Source: Nitrincola schmidtii (GTDB lineage Bacteria; Pseudomonadota; Gammaproteobacteria; Pseudomonadales; Balneatricaceae). From it: 64,000 nt of DNA. This document shows, one piece after another, positions 26,716 to 37,331 of the stretch. The position numbers were made by a program, and so were the translations under genes. Numbering within the stretch: position 1 is the stretch's first letter; each line of letters begins with the position of its first letter. The notes below the pieces were generated by a model, which was not told the origin of the DNA, searched no databases, and was given only the letters and a program-made list of their open reading frames with translations. The DNA is taken from the NCBI RefSeq assembly GCF_008973715.1, contig NZ_WBOL01000008.1, positions 1 to 64,000 of the forward strand. The letters are read 5' to 3'.

Positions 26716-29313
26716 GTGCTTGAAGCTTACCGTAAACATGTAGAAGAACGTGCCTTAGAAGGCATCCCACCTAAGCCGCTGGATCCTGAGCAGACTTCAG
26801 CTCTGGTTGAACTGCTAAAAAACCCACCCGCTGGTGAGGAAGAGTACCTTCTGGATCTGTTAAGCAACCGTGTTCCTGCCGGTGTGGACCAAGCTGCTTA
26901 TGTAAAAGCAGGTTTTCTGGATGCTGTCGCTAAAGGCGAAGCAACCTCTCCACTAGTTAGCCCAGAAAAAGCAGTTGAACTTTTGGGTACTATGCTAGGT
27001 GGTTACAACATCCAGCCACTGATCAGCGCTCTAGATAATGAAAAGCTCGCTGCTATTGCTGTAAAAGCGCTTTCACACACGCTTTTAATGTTTGACGCTT
27101 TCCATGATGTTCAAGAAAAAGCTGAGAAAGGAAACGCTTTCGCTAAACAAGTCATGGAATCTTGGGCAGCAGGTGAATGGTTTACCTCTAAGCCTGAAGT
27201 TCCAGAAAAAATCACCGTAACCGTTTTCAAAGTTCCTGGTGAAACTAACACTGATGACCTGTCTCCTGCTCCTGATGCTTGGTCACGTCCTGATATTCCT
27301 TTGCATGCCAATGCGATGTTGAAAATGGAACGTGAAGGTATCGAGCCAGAAGAACACGGCGTTACCGGTCCTTTAAAGCAAATCGAAGCTGTCAAAGCTA
27401 AGGGCTTCCCTGTCGCTTATGTTGGCGATGTTGTTGGAACCGGTTCTTCACGTAAATCAGCAACTAACTCTGTATTGTGGTTCTTCGGTGATGATATGCC
27501 GAATATTCCTAACAAGCGTGCAGGTGGTTTCTGCTTCGGTGGCAAGATTGCTCCAATTTTCTACAACACTATGGAAGATGCTGGCGCTCTGCCGATCGAA
27601 ATGGATGTAGAAAAAATGAACATGGGTGATGTGGTTGATATCTACCCATACGAAGGCGTTGCTAAAAACCATGAAACGGGTGAAGAGCTGTGCCGCTTTG
27701 AACTGAAAACGCAAATGCTGCTAGATGAAGTTCGTGCAGGTGGTCGTATTCCTTTGATCATCGGTCGTGGTCTGACTCAAAAAGCACGTGAAGCACTGGG
27801 TCTACCTGCTGTTGACCTATTCCGAACACCTGAACAACCAAGCGCTTCTAATGCGGGCTTCACGCTAGCTCAGAAAATGGTTGGTAAAGCATGTGGCGTT
27901 GCAGGCGTTCGTCCAGGCACCTCTTGTGAACCTAAGATGACTACCGTCGGTTCTCAGGACACCACTGGACCTATGACGCGTGACGAACTAAAAGATCTTG
28001 CTTGCTTGGGCTTCTCAGCCGATCTAGTGATGCAGTCTTTCTGTCACACGGCTGCTTATCCAAAACCTGTTGATGTTAACACTCACCACACGCTTCCTGA
28101 TTTCATCATGAACCGTGGCGGTGTTGCTCTGCGTCCTGGTGACGGTATCATCCACTCTTGGTTGAACCGTATGTTGCTTCCTGACACTGTCGGTACGGGT
28201 GGTGATTCTCACACTCGTTTCCCACTAGGCATCTCTTTCCCAGCGGGTTCTGGTCTGGTTGCTTTCGCAGCCGCTACTGGTGTTATGCCTCTGGATATGC
28301 CTGAATCTGTTCTGGTTCGCTTTAAAGGTAAGCGTAATGCAGGGATCACTCTACGTGACCTCGTTCATGCGATTCCTTACTATGCAATCAAATCAGGTCA
28401 CTTGACGGTTGCTAAAGCAGGTAAGAAAAACGTTTTCTCTGGTCGTATCCTTGAGATTGAAGGTCTTGAAGATCTGACGGTAGAACAAGCGTTCGAACTG
28501 TCTGATGCATCTGCTGAGCGTTCAGCAGCGGGTTGTACCATCAACCTGTCTGAAGAGTCAGTGGCTGAGTACTTACGCTCTAACATCGTCATGTTGAAGT
28601 GGATGCTTTCTGAAGGTTACGGCGATGTTCGTACCATCGAGCGCCGTATCAAAGGCATGGAAGAGTGGTTAGCTAACCCAAGTCTGATGCGTGCTGATAA
28701 AGATGCTGAATACCACACGGTTATCGAAATCGATATGTCTGAAATCAATGAGCCTATCCTATGTGCTCCCAATGATCCAGATGATGCACGTCCACTGTCT
28801 GAAGTCGCTGGCGATAAGATCGACGAAGTATTTATCGGTTCATGTATGACCAACATTGGTCATTTCCGTGCAGCAGGTAAATTACTTGAAGCGGCTGGCA
28901 AAACCATTCCAACTCGCATGTGGATCTCTCCACCAACGAAAATGGACCAAGCACAGCTTACTGAAGAAGGCTTCTACGGCATCTTCGGTAAAGCAGGCGC
29001 TCGTATGGAAATGCCAGGCTGCTCACTGTGCATGGGTAACCAAGCACGTGTTGCAGACAAAGCGACTGTCGTATCTACCTCAACACGTAACTTCCCTAAC
29101 CGTTTAGGTAATGGTGCTAATGTATACTTGGCTTCTGCTGAACTAGCAGCGGTAGCAGCATTAGAAGGTAAGTTACCAACGGTTGAAGAGTACATGGCTT
29201 ACGCTAACAAGATCGACAGCATGGCTGGCGAAATCTATCGCTACCTGAACTTCGATCAAATGCAAAAATACGTCGACAAAGCCTCTACAGTAATCCCTAC
29301 TGCTAGTGCTTAA
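26716..29313 (+). CDS. acnB: Aconitate hydratase B
   Basis: An 865-residue bifunctional aconitase B: citrate to isocitrate in the TCA cycle, and in enterics also hydration of 2-methyl-cis-aconitate. The AcnB order is seen, with the HEAT-like domain first ([26 protein letters not shown]), then the swivel domain ([38 protein letters not shown]), then the [4Fe-4S] domains ([36 protein letters not shown]). The GTG at 26716 is chosen because it gives exactly the E. coli length and start ([12 protein letters not shown]) and has GAGGG before it; an in-frame GTG at 26692 is the alternative. Followed by a strong terminator. Confidence 0.97.
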   Translation: MLEAYRKHVEERALEGIPPKPLDPEQTSALVELLKNPPAGEEEYLLDLLSNRVPAGVDQAAYVKAGFLDAVAKGEATSPLVSPEKAVELLGTMLGGYNIQPLISALDNEKLAAIAVKALSHTLLMFDAFHDVQEKAEKGNAFAKQVMESWAAGEWFTSKPEVPEKITVTVFKVPGETNTDDLSPAPDAWSRPDIPLHANAMLKMEREGIEPEEHGVTGPLKQIEAVKAKGFPVAYVGDVVGTGSSRKSATNSVLWFFGDDMPNIPNKRAGGFCFGGKIAPIFYNTMEDAGALPIEMDVEKMNMGDVVDIYPYEGVAKNHETGEELCRFELKTQMLLDEVRAGGRIPLIIGRGLTQKAREALGLPAVDLFRTPEQPSASNAGFTLAQKMVGKACGVAGVRPGTSCEPKMTTVGSQDTTGPMTRDELKDLACLGFSADLVMQSFCHTAAYPKPVDVNTHHTLPDFIMNRGGVALRPGDGIIHSWLNRMLLPDTVGTGGDSHTRFPLGISFPAGSGLVAFAAATGVMPLDMPESVLVRFKGKRNAGITLRDLVHAIPYYAIKSGHLTVAKAGKKNVFSGRILEIEGLEDLTVEQAFELSDASAERSAAGCTINLSEESVAEYLRSNIVMLKWMLSEGYGDVRTIERRIKGMEEWLANPSLMRADKDAEYHTVIEIDMSEINEPILCAPNDPDDARPLSEVAGDKIDEVFIGSCMTNIGHFRAAGKLLEAAGKTIPTRMWISPPTKMDQAQLTEEGFYGIFGKAGARMEMPGCSLCMGNQARVADKATVVSTSTRNFPNRLGNGANVYLASAELAAVAALEGKLPTVEEYMAYANKIDSMAGEIYRYLNFDQMQKYVDKASTVIPTASA

Positions 29314-29331
29314 TCGATTATAGTTCGAGCC

Positions 29332-29363
29332 AAAAAGCCTCAGCTAACGCTGGGGCTTTTTTG
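29332..29363 (+). terminator. Intrinsic terminator of acnB
   Basis: AAAAAGCCTCAG-ctaacg-CTGGGGCTTTTTT is a GC-rich stem with one G-T pair and a six-T run, 20 bases after the acnB stop. Confidence 0.92.
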
Positions 29364-29435
29364 TATTTACCGATAGAGACTGTTTCAAAATATCTCTGAC
29401 TGCTACAATAAGCCCATAATTTTGATGAGGATCTT

Positions 29436-29858
29436 ATGAAGCCACTCAATCCAGATACCGCCCCTGAACCCGGTTATGAAAAAGCACAAACTAAAAACGG
29501 CTTTTTAGCACTAGTCTCGCGATTAGTGTTCGATGAGAAGTTACCGATACGCTTTATTTACAAGACGGTTCCTGAACATCTAAATGATACCGGCTGGAGA
29601 ATGTTCACTGGCTATGAAACCGACGAGTTTCTTGCCAACGAACAGTTGAACCTTTTGCCTATCTCTCTAGACAAAGTATGTAACCTAGACCCTGCATTGA
29701 CGGAGTTAGTCCAGTACAACGCAGGAACTGTTTGGGAGCGTACGCCTGAGTCATCTGAGTGGCAGCAGGTACATGATTTTAAAATTCCGGTACCGACGAC
29801 AGATGTTCAGATTACCAACGATGTAGAAGACTTCATGAAGTCTCGCGAGCGTAGCTAA
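29436..29858 (+). CDS. DUF2185 family protein
   Basis: A 140-residue soluble protein. The core WRMFTGYETDEFLANEQLNLLPISLDKVCNLDPALTELVQYNAGTVWER fits DUF2185, a family related to Imm33-type immunity proteins and widespread as single genes in bacteria. No toxin gene lies next to it, so a housekeeping role is as likely. A weak GAGGAT precedes the ATG. It is followed after 32 bases by a small membrane protein gene and lies behind the acnB terminator, so it has its own promoter. Confidence 0.7.
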   Translation: MKPLNPDTAPEPGYEKAQTKNGFLALVSRLVFDEKLPIRFIYKTVPEHLNDTGWRMFTGYETDEFLANEQLNLLPISLDKVCNLDPALTELVQYNAGTVWERTPESSEWQQVHDFKIPVPTTDVQITNDVEDFMKSRERS

Positions 29859-29890
29859 GACACTTCTAAAGAACCTTTAAGGAAACCAAT

Positions 29891-30133
29891 ATGACAATGT
29901 CTTCTTTCAGCACCTATGTACTGCATTTTTTAGGTATTGGCATAGTGTTATTTGGCTTATCAATTAAGCCCAACTATAAAAAATTGGGTATTGCTTTAGC
30001 GGTCGCTGGTTTTCTATTGGGTACGGCACCGGTTTGGTACTCTGCCATTACTCAGCCCACCGATGAAGAGCTTTACGAAGCCTGGCGCGAACAGCAACAA
30101 CTGCAACAACAACGTCAAGGACCGATGGAGTAA
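29891..30133 (+). CDS. Small two-helix membrane protein
   Basis: An 80-residue protein of unknown function. Two hydrophobic helices (about 8-24 and 31-51) are separated by the basic turn KPNYKKLG; the C-terminal tail is hydrophilic and glutamine-rich (DEELYEAWREQQQLQQQRQ). AAGGAAA precedes the ATG. Probably co-transcribed with the DUF2185 gene; convergent with dusC. Confidence 0.7.
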   Translation: MTMSSFSTYVLHFLGIGIVLFGLSIKPNYKKLGIALAVAGFLLGTAPVWYSAITQPTDEELYEAWREQQQLQQQRQGPME

Positions 30134-30152
30134 GCCGCTTTAATGATAGTCG

Positions 30153-31124
30153 CTATTCGTTTAACGCCTGTCTAATAACCTGCTGTTGTTTTAATTTAGC
30201 CAAGATAACAGCAGGATCACGTTCTGATCGAATCTCTGCAAACAATAACTCAGCCTGAGGAAAATGCCACCTTAGCATATTTAGCCATTGCTTTAGTCGT
30301 CCATGAACATGACGTTCTGATAAGTCCTCAGTCACTTGCGTCAGATATTTCTCTAACATCGGCAACAAGCGTTGCCAGCGTTGCGCTTGAGTGATCGATT
30401 CATCACCGGTTACCAGACTCTCTGCCAAGAAAGGATTACTCAACATACCACGACCTAGCATCACATCTTGGCAACCTGACACGGTTTGACAACGCAGATA
30501 ATCGTCACGATTCCACACCTCACCATTGGCTATCACTTGAAGATCCACCGCTTCTCGAATCTTAGCGATCCACTCCCAGTGTGCCGGTGGTTTATAGCCT
30601 TCTAACTTAGTGCGAGCATGAACCGTTAAACAGCCTGCCCCTGCTGATTCAATGGCTTGTGCATTCTCAATTGCCAGCGATTTATCCAAAAAACCCAAGC
30701 GCATTTTCGCGGTTACCGGAATATGGGCGGGAACGGCCTTACGAACAGCATAAACAATATCATGGAGCAGATCAGGCTCTTTTAATAACACTGCCCCACC
30801 ACGACTTTTGTTAACCGTTTTTGCAGGACAGCCAAAATTAAGATCGATTCCAGGTGCACCTAACTCTGCTGCACGAGCAGCATTTTCGGCTAACAAAGCA
30901 GGATCACTGCCCAGGAGTTGTAAATAGACAGGGACACCCGAACGGGTGACTCCACCTTGATAAAGCTCGGGCGCTAAACGATAAAAAACAGATCGAGGTA
31001 AGAGTCTATCTGAAACACGAATAAACTCAGTCACGCATTGATCAATCCCCACCAAACTGGTGAGTATTTCTCTGAGTGTATAATCTAGCACCCCTTCCAT
31101 TGGTGCTAGATAGAGTTTAGCCAT
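30153..31124 (-). CDS. dusC: tRNA-dihydrouridine synthase C
   Basis: A 323-residue flavoenzyme that reduces a uridine in tRNA with FMN and NADPH; DusC acts on U16. The start LAPMEGVLDYTLREIL, catalytic cysteine in NFGCPAKTVNKSRGG, TAKMRLGF and the FMN-phosphate motif ANGEVWN ... VMLGRG are present. VTEFIRVSDRLLP and the length favour DusC over DusA or DusB. Last gene of the long minus-strand block, 25 bases after metZ. Confidence 0.92.
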   Translation of the reverse strand: MAKLYLAPMEGVLDYTLREILTSLVGIDQCVTEFIRVSDRLLPRSVFYRLAPELYQGGVTRSGVPVYLQLLGSDPALLAENAARAAELGAPGIDLNFGCPAKTVNKSRGGAVLLKEPDLLHDIVYAVRKAVPAHIPVTAKMRLGFLDKSLAIENAQAIESAGAGCLTVHARTKLEGYKPPAHWEWIAKIREAVDLQVIANGEVWNRDDYLRCQTVSGCQDVMLGRGMLSNPFLAESLVTGDESITQAQRWQRLLPMLEKYLTQVTEDLSERHVHGRLKQWLNMLRWHFPQAELLFAEIRSERDPAVILAKLKQQQVIRQALNE

Positions 31125-31149
31125 GAATTAGCAGATAACTATAGACAAA

Positions 31150-32364
31150 TTAGAGTGCCGACAGGCCGCGTTGTAAATCCGCTTGCAGGTCGCTGACTGA
31201 CTCTAATCCAACGGATAGACGAATCAAGTTAGGACGAATACCGGCTTTAGCTTTCTCTTCAGCGGTCATACGACCATGCGTCGTGGTATCGGGATGGGTG
31301 ATGGTCGTTTTAACATCACCTAAGTTACCCGTGATAGAGACCACTTCGGTGGCATCTATAAAACGCCAAGCAGCGTCCCGGTCTCCATCAACCTCAAAGG
31401 CCAACACACCACCAAACCCTTTTTGTTGGCGACACGCTAACGCATGTTGAGGATGATCTTCTAACCCAGAGTAATAGACCTTTTTAATCCCTGTTTGCTG
31501 CTGTAACCATTTCGCTAGTATCAAGGCACTTTCACTTTGGGCACGCATACGAATGGGCAGTGTTTCTAAGCCTTTGAGGAAAACCCAGGCATTGAAGGGA
31601 CTCATACAACTTCCACCGGTACGAATAAAACCGAATACTTCTTCCATTTCAGCATCACGACCCACTAATACACCACCGACACAACGCCCTTGCCCATCCA
31701 AATACTTGGTAGCCGAGTGCATAACGATATCCGCACCGAGCATCAATGGACGCTGTAACGCAGGCGTTAAGAAGCAGTTATCCACCACTAGTAACGCACC
31801 TTTAGCATGCGCAATCTCTGCAACTGCGGCTATATCGGTCAATTCTGCCAGAGGGTTAGAGGGCGTTTCTAAAAACAGCATTTTCGTTTCAGGACGAATC
31901 GCTGCTTCCCATGCTGATAAATCAGTAGGATCGACAAAGGTCGTACTGATCCCAGCACGACTAAAATAACGATCAAACAGAGACACCGTAGAACCGAACA
32001 CACTTCGCGAACACACCACATGATCGCCTGTTCTCATCAATGCCAGACCCAAGCTTAAGATGGCTGACATACCTGATGAAGTTGCTACTGCGCGCTCACC
32101 ACCTTCCATCGCAGCAATACGCTTTTCAAACGCACGCACCGTTGGATTGGTGAAGCGAGAATAGATATTACCTTCCTCTTCACCACTAAAACGAGCAGCC
32201 GCTTCACGAGCACTGGAAAACACAAAGCTAGAGGTAGTGAATATCGCATCACCATGTTCCCCTTCTGCGGTTCGATGTTGACCTGCTCGCACAGCCAAGG
32301 TATCCAGTTCACAGTCATCTCGACTAAATTGGATACGTTCATCTCGCTCAAAACCTTGGCTCAT
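31150..32364 (-). CDS. metZ: O-succinylhomoserine sulfhydrylase
   Basis: A 404-residue PLP enzyme of the Cys/Met metabolism family, catalysing direct sulfhydrylation of O-succinylhomoserine to homocysteine. The PLP lysine is in MHSATKYLDGQGR; IYSRFTNPTVRAFEKRIAAMEGG and TSSGMSAIL bind cofactor. The neighbour purF is as in pseudomonads, where this gene is metZ. The ATG at 32364 has AAGGAG at good distance; a TTG one codon earlier is not needed. The stop of purF is only ten bases away, so the two are in one transcript. Confidence 0.94.
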   Translation of the reverse strand: MSQGFERDERIQFSRDDCELDTLAVRAGQHRTAEGEHGDAIFTTSSFVFSSAREAAARFSGEEEGNIYSRFTNPTVRAFEKRIAAMEGGERAVATSSGMSAILSLGLALMRTGDHVVCSRSVFGSTVSLFDRYFSRAGISTTFVDPTDLSAWEAAIRPETKMLFLETPSNPLAELTDIAAVAEIAHAKGALLVVDNCFLTPALQRPLMLGADIVMHSATKYLDGQGRCVGGVLVGRDAEMEEVFGFIRTGGSCMSPFNAWVFLKGLETLPIRMRAQSESALILAKWLQQQTGIKKVYYSGLEDHPQHALACRQQKGFGGVLAFEVDGDRDAAWRFIDATEVVSITGNLGDVKTTITHPDTTTHGRMTAEEKAKAGIRPNLIRLSVGLESVSDLQADLQRGLSAL

Positions 32365-32374
32365 CAATCACTCC

Positions 32375-33904
32375 TTACTCAATTCGTGTGTGCAGATCAG
32401 CAGAGGTATCACTATCAATCTCTGTATCAGCATTTTCTACCGGTTTTTTAGCGTCATCATTGCGCTTAGTTTCGAGTCGATCTAAATAATCACGATCCAC
32501 CGTACCGGTAACATACTGCCCATCAAATACGCAGGTATCAAAAGCAGTAATGTCGTTGTTTAATTCAGTGACGCAGGACTTCAAGTCATCTAGATCTTGA
32601 TAAACCATCCAATCACAACCGATATATTCACCCACTTCTTCCGCAGTTCTGCCATGCGCGACAAGTTCGGTTGCCGACGGCATATCAATACCATACACAT
32701 TAGGGAAACGAACTTCAGGGGCTGCCGAAGCAAAATAGACTTTACGCGCTCCGGCATCACGAGCCATTTCAACAATTTGTTTTGAAGTAGTGCCACGTAC
32801 AATAGAGTCATCGACCAGCAGTACAACCTTGTCTTTAAATTCACTTGCGATAGGGTTCAGTTTCTGACGAACTGATTTTTTTCGCAGTGTTTGCCCCGGC
32901 ATGATGAAGGTTCTGCCAATATAACGATTTTTTATAAACCCTTCTCGGAAAGTCACACCCAAGGTGTGAGCTAACTCCAGTGCCGAAGTCCGACTGGTAT
33001 CCGGTATCGGGATCACCACATCGATATCATGATTGGGACGTTCTTTCAGAATTTTTTCTGCCAAACGAACACCCATCAGCATTCTTGATGAGTGAACCGA
33101 GACACCATCAATGATCGAATCAGGTCTTGCCAGATAAACATATTCGAACAAACAAGGAGCCAAGGTTTGCTTTTCAGTACACTGCTTCAAATGCAGCCCA
33201 CCTTCACTATCAATAAAGATCGCTTCTCCTGGCACTATATCTCGCACGCGCTCAAAACCCGAGGTATCTAGGGCGACGCTTTCAGAGGCAACCATGTATT
33301 CAGTCTGACCATTAACCTCTCGCTTACCATAGACCAACGGACGTATACCGAAAGGATCTCGAAACGCTAAGACTCCATATCCAGTGATGATTGCAACAAC
33401 GGCATAACCACCCTGACAGCGCTGATGGACTTTGGAAACAGCAGCGAAAATGTCTTCAGGGGTTGGATTCAACTTACCTAAATGCTGAAGTTCATGCGCA
33501 AATACGTTCAGTAACACCTCGGAATCAGAGGTGGTGTTTACATGACGTAAATCTGCTCTAAAGATCTCATCGGCTAACTGCTCTGCATTGGTTAAATTAC
33601 CATTATGCGCTAAAGCGATACCGTAAGGAGAGTTAACATAGAAAGGTTGGGCCTCTGCCGAAGAGGAACTGCCTGCTGTCGGATAACGTACGTGACCTAT
33701 TCCTAAGTTACCCATTAATCGTCTCATGTGACGCGTACGAAAAACCTCGTTGACCAGTCCATTGTCTTTTCGCATGAAAAAGCGATTACCTTGACAGGTG
33801 ACAATGCCCGCTGCATCTTGGCCGCGGTGCTGAAGCACCGTTAACGCGTCAAAAAGTGTTTGATTAACGTTGCTTCTGGCAAAGATGCCCACTATACCGC
33901 ACAT
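32375..33904 (-). CDS. purF: Amidophosphoribosyltransferase
   Basis: A 509-residue enzyme for the first step of purine synthesis (PRPP and glutamine to phosphoribosylamine). The N-terminal nucleophile cysteine becomes residue 1 after Met removal (MCGIVGIF), with the Ntn motifs HRGQDAAGI and AHNGNLTNA. The PRPP-binding motif is [12 protein letters not shown]. The start at 33904 is fixed by the need for Cys next to Met; an 18-codon open extension upstream is not used. The C-terminal tail after about 470 is acidic and poorly conserved. In the order dedD-cvpA-purF-metZ. Confidence 0.97.
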   Translation of the reverse strand: MCGIVGIFARSNVNQTLFDALTVLQHRGQDAAGIVTCQGNRFFMRKDNGLVNEVFRTRHMRRLMGNLGIGHVRYPTAGSSSSAEAQPFYVNSPYGIALAHNGNLTNAEQLADEIFRADLRHVNTTSDSEVLLNVFAHELQHLGKLNPTPEDIFAAVSKVHQRCQGGYAVVAIITGYGVLAFRDPFGIRPLVYGKREVNGQTEYMVASESVALDTSGFERVRDIVPGEAIFIDSEGGLHLKQCTEKQTLAPCLFEYVYLARPDSIIDGVSVHSSRMLMGVRLAEKILKERPNHDIDVVIPIPDTSRTSALELAHTLGVTFREGFIKNRYIGRTFIMPGQTLRKKSVRQKLNPIASEFKDKVVLLVDDSIVRGTTSKQIVEMARDAGARKVYFASAAPEVRFPNVYGIDMPSATELVAHGRTAEEVGEYIGCDWMVYQDLDDLKSCVTELNNDITAFDTCVFDGQYVTGTVDRDYLDRLETKRNDDAKKPVENADTEIDSDTSADLHTRIE

Positions 33905-33993
33905 GCATTCAACCTCTAAGTTGATAATTTGAAAAGCGTACCTGCATTTAGCTTTCAATCGGTTTTATTCTTAACCGATGTAACCTTTTTAAC

Positions 33994-34494
33994 TTAACCA
34001 CCTATTTGCCAGATCATCTGTCCGATATCTCTAGCCATATCTCTTGACCAAGTTTCCATCACCAAAAAGTGAGGAATTAACTGCGATTCGAGCCACCAAG
34101 GATCCTCTATCGCCGGTGTCATTTTAAGCAATACCAGCATAATCACGACAACCAGACCTCCACGTAACGCTCCAAAGCCCACGCCAAGAACTCGATCAGT
34201 AGCAGATAATCCCGTCAATTTTATCAGTGACGCAAATAATGATCCTATTAAGTTACCCACGATCAAGGTCGCTACAAATAGAATCAAAAAAGCGACTAGC
34301 TGATGAACAGAGGGTGCTGCATCAAAATATCCCGCTATGATATCAGCAAGGACTTCATAGAAAAGCCTACCTATGACGAAAGCAGCAACCCAAGTTGCCA
34401 AAGAGATCGCCTCGCGAACAAAGCCACGACGTAAACTCATTAAGGAAGAGATGAGCACAATTCCCAATATGACCCAATCAGCCCAATTCATCAT
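33994..34494 (-). CDS. cvpA: CvpA family membrane protein
   Basis: A 166-residue inner membrane protein with about four hydrophobic helices (start WADWVILGIVLISSLMSLRRGFVREAISL, typical of CvpA). Known in E. coli as a gene upstream of purF needed for colicin V production and envelope stress tolerance. Two adjacent ATG codons could start it (34494 or 34491). It lies 89 bases before purF and 22 bases after dedD, the classical gene order. Confidence 0.92.
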   Translation of the reverse strand: MMNWADWVILGIVLISSLMSLRRGFVREAISLATWVAAFVIGRLFYEVLADIIAGYFDAAPSVHQLVAFLILFVATLIVGNLIGSLFASLIKLTGLSATDRVLGVGFGALRGGLVVVIMLVLLKMTPAIEDPWWLESQLIPHFLVMETWSRDMARDIGQMIWQIGG

Positions 34495-34516
34495 CTACGA
34501 TTTCTTCATCAATTGA

Positions 34517-35074
34517 CTATTGCGTGGTAAAACGCACGATCATCCCTTCCAATCCATACTCCTGCTGGAGGGACACCTTAAGTTCTTCTAAACGGCTACG
34601 CTGCATCTCTGGGCCTACGAATACTCGCACCACATCTTCACCATGACGAATGTAGACACGATAGCCTGAATTGATCAGTCGCGTTCTTAGTTCACGCGCA
34701 TTCGCTTCTTGTCTAAAACTTGCCAATTGCAGTGCCCAAGCTGCGGGAACTTGATCCGCGTCTAATGCAGGAGCATCTTCAACAGGATTTAAACTCGGTC
34801 GAAGAGCATCCAAGGCATCGGTAATTTCACTCATAGGTGCCGAAACAACAGGAGTTTCAGTCACCACAGCGACCGGTGTAGGCTCAATCACAACAGGAGC
34901 TGGACGTTCTGTTTGAACTACCTGAACAACGGTCGGAGCCACCGGAACACGGGTTTCAAGCTGACGCTCCTCATAACCTGCTGAATTAAATATTAAAGGA
35001 AAAAACGCCACACCTATGAGGAGCAATATCAATGCACCGGTTAAACGCTGTTTGAGATTAACCTTGTTCTCCAT
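34517..35074 (-). CDS. dedD: SPOR-domain cell division protein (DedD-like)
   Basis: A 185-residue bitopic protein: short cytosolic N-terminus, one membrane helix (about 11-30, LTGALILLLIGVAFFPLIF), a Pro/Val-rich periplasmic linker and a C-terminal SPOR domain (about 108-185; AAWALQLASFRQEANARELRTRLINSGYRVYIR). SPOR domains bind denuded peptidoglycan at the septum, so the protein should act in cell division. Its start overlaps the end of folC by 17 bases. Confidence 0.9.
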   Translation of the reverse strand: MENKVNLKQRLTGALILLLIGVAFFPLIFNSAGYEERQLETRVPVAPTVVQVVQTERPAPVVIEPTPVAVVTETPVVSAPMSEITDALDALRPSLNPVEDAPALDADQVPAAWALQLASFRQEANARELRTRLINSGYRVYIRHGEDVVRVFVGPEMQRSRLEELKVSLQQEYGLEGMIVRFTTQ

Positions 35075-36374
35075 CCACTCTCTCGACTATAGATAACGCA
35101 TCTGTGACTGTAAAAAAAGAACCTGCTATGACAATACGATCAGCGGGATTCATTAATTGAGGTAATTGCGATAATGCAATCTTAACATGGTCATATTCTG
35201 CCACTGAAGATGGGGGTACGCCAAGCGAATCAAGTATTGCTTTTAACTGAGAAGAATTGGCGCCTCTTGGTGTATGCAGTGTAACTAGATGCCAATGCTC
35301 TACCACAGGCAGCAACAATTCACAGACTTGAGCCATATCTTTATCTGCTAGCATACCTAGCACTAAATGATTTTTTTGCTCCGGATGGGTTAGCAGAAGA
35401 TTGGCTAAATAGTTAGCTAAATAGGCAGCTGACTCTGGATTATGCGCCACATCGAGTATACAAGGAAAGCCTGATAAGGTCGCAGGTTGCATTCTGCCCA
35501 TTAATTGTGCTTTTAGTAGCCCTTGATTTATCTGCTGTGCAGATAGTGAAGCAGGAATCAACTGTAGCACTTGCAACACCGATGATGCATTTTGCAAGGG
35601 CAATCTTGGCAAGGGTAAATCAGAAAGAGAAACAGTTTGACCAGCCTGATTAACACCCTGCCATCGCCATGTATCGCTATCTAACTGAGCATAACTGAAC
35701 TGCTGACCCTGACAAAACAGTGAGCATCCTATCTTGTTGGCATGTTCGATCAGAGTGTGTGGTGGCAAAGGATCCCCACAGACCGCCGGACGAGTTGATC
35801 TAAAGATCCCTGCCTTTTCAAAGCCAATAGATTCTCTATCGGGACCTAACCAATCGGTATGATCCAGGGCAATCGTAGTAACTAATGACACATCCCCATC
35901 GACTAAATTAACAGAATCTAATCGCCCACCTAATCCCACTTCTAGGAGTAAAAAATCCGGTTTCTGCTCGGCGAAGATTAACAGCGCAGCCAAGGTACCA
36001 AATTCGAAATAAGTTAAAGGGATATTGTCTCGCTGTGCTTCGATTTGTGTAAAAGCAGCACAGATTAACGCATCATCAACAGGCCTACCTGATAGAGAGA
36101 TGCGCTCGTTGTAATGAACAAAATGAGGAGATGTGTAAGTTCCAACTCGGTAGCCAGCTTCAAGTAGAATCGATTCAAGCAGCCGAACACTGGTTCCCTT
36201 ACCATTGGTTCCACCAACAATAATCTTGACGCTTTGTTCAAGATTCAGAGGCAAGCGTTCTGCTACCTGTCGCATACGGTCAAGTCCCAACTCTATCTCA
36301 GCTGGGTGGCAGGCTTCGATCTCCTCAAGCCATGCGGCTAGTGGAGATGTTTCATTGAGTTGTTTTGGTGACAC
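35058..36374 (-). CDS. folC: Dihydrofolate synthase / folylpolyglutamate synthase
   Basis: A 438-residue bifunctional ligase that adds glutamate to dihydropteroate and extends the polyglutamate tail of folates. ATP loop VGGTNGKGTSVRLLESIL, YTSPHFVHYNERI, LEVGLGGRLDSVNLVD and ALDHTDWLGPDRESIGFEKAGI match E. coli FolC closely. Two GTG starts are possible: 36374, preceded by ATAGG and placed 13 bases after the accD stop (chosen), or 36407, overlapping accD. Coupled with accD upstream and dedD downstream. Confidence 0.93.
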   Translation of the reverse strand: MSPKQLNETSPLAAWLEEIEACHPAEIELGLDRMRQVAERLPLNLEQSVKIIVGGTNGKGTSVRLLESILLEAGYRVGTYTSPHFVHYNERISLSGRPVDDALICAAFTQIEAQRDNIPLTYFEFGTLAALLIFAEQKPDFLLLEVGLGGRLDSVNLVDGDVSLVTTIALDHTDWLGPDRESIGFEKAGIFRSTRPAVCGDPLPPHTLIEHANKIGCSLFCQGQQFSYAQLDSDTWRWQGVNQAGQTVSLSDLPLPRLPLQNASSVLQVLQLIPASLSAQQINQGLLKAQLMGRMQPATLSGFPCILDVAHNPESAAYLANYLANLLLTHPEQKNHLVLGMLADKDMAQVCELLLPVVEHWHLVTLHTPRGANSSQLKAILDSLGVPPSSVAEYDHVKIALSQLPQLMNPADRIVIAGSFFTVTDALSIVERVDGEQG

Positions 36375-36387
36375 GCTCGGTAGCCTA

Positions 36388-37299
36388 TTATTGCTCTTGC
36401 ACGACACTTTCTACTTGATCACCTGATGGAATCAGGCACGCTGTAGAAACACCGGTTAGCTTACTGAGCAACGACGCAATTTTACTGCGCATTTCAGCTC
36501 GATCTATGATCATATCGACTTGACCATGTTCCAGCAGGAATTCGCTACGCTGAAAGCCTTCAGGTAATTTTTCACGCACGGTTTGCTCAATTACACGAGG
36601 GCCTGCAAAACCAATCAACGCATTAGGTTCTGCAATGTTCAGGTCACCCAGCATTGCAAGACTGGCAGATACACCACCATAAACAGGATCGGTAAGCACC
36701 GATATGTAAGGCACGCCAGCTTGACGCATTTTTTCTAACGCTGCACTGGTTTTTGCCATCTGCATCAGCGAGAAGAGTGCTTCTTGCATGCGCGCTCCGC
36801 CAGAAGCTGAAAAGCACACCAATGGAATCTTCTGTTCAAGCGCTATATGAGCAGCACGGACAAAACGCTCACCCACAACCGCTCCCATTGAGCCGCCCAT
36901 AAAACGGAATTCGAAAGCCACGGCTACGATTGGTGTTCCCTCTAGGGTTCCTTTCATCGCTATTAAAGCATCGGTTTCTCCGGTTTCTTTTTCAGCAGCA
37001 ATCAAACGGTCTTTATATTTCTTGGAGTCTCGGAACTTCAAACGATCAACCGGAAGCACATCCGCGCCAATCTCTTGTCGATTGTCTTTATCAAGAAACA
37101 GATCTAAACGACGACGCGCACCAATCCTCATGTGATGATCACATTTAGGACACACGTTTAGGTTTTTATCCAACTCAGGCTTGTAAAGTACGGCCTCACA
37201 CTTGGGACACTTTTCCCAAAGACCTTCAGGCACATTACTGCGCTTACGTTCAGTGCGCTTTACTAGAGAAGGAACAATTTTATCCAGCCAGCTACTCAT
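36388..37299 (-). CDS. accD: Acetyl-CoA carboxylase carboxyltransferase, beta subunit
   Basis: A 303-residue subunit of acetyl-CoA carboxylase that, with AccA, transfers CO2 from biotin to acetyl-CoA for fatty acid synthesis. A four-cysteine zinc finger is near the N-terminus (CPKC ... CPKC at about 30-55), followed by the crotonase-fold core ([43 protein letters not shown]). Length is normal. Placed between trpA and folC; trpA ends 32 bases before it. Confidence 0.97.
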   Translation of the reverse strand: MSSWLDKIVPSLVKRTERKRSNVPEGLWEKCPKCEAVLYKPELDKNLNVCPKCDHHMRIGARRRLDLFLDKDNRQEIGADVLPVDRLKFRDSKKYKDRLIAAEKETGETDALIAMKGTLEGTPIVAVAFEFRFMGGSMGAVVGERFVRAAHIALEQKIPLVCFSASGGARMQEALFSLMQMAKTSAALEKMRQAGVPYISVLTDPVYGGVSASLAMLGDLNIAEPNALIGFAGPRVIEQTVREKLPEGFQRSEFLLEHGQVDMIIDRAEMRSKIASLLSKLTGVSTACLIPSGDQVESVVQEQ

Positions 37300-37331
37300 C
37301 GTTAATCACATTTCCGCTTTAAAATTGGTTT

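Noticed and set aside
29436-29858. DUF2185 protein as an immunity protein of a toxin system
   Set aside because: No toxin, secretion or polymorphic-toxin gene lies nearby, and DUF2185 members are common as lone genes; kept only as a family assignment.
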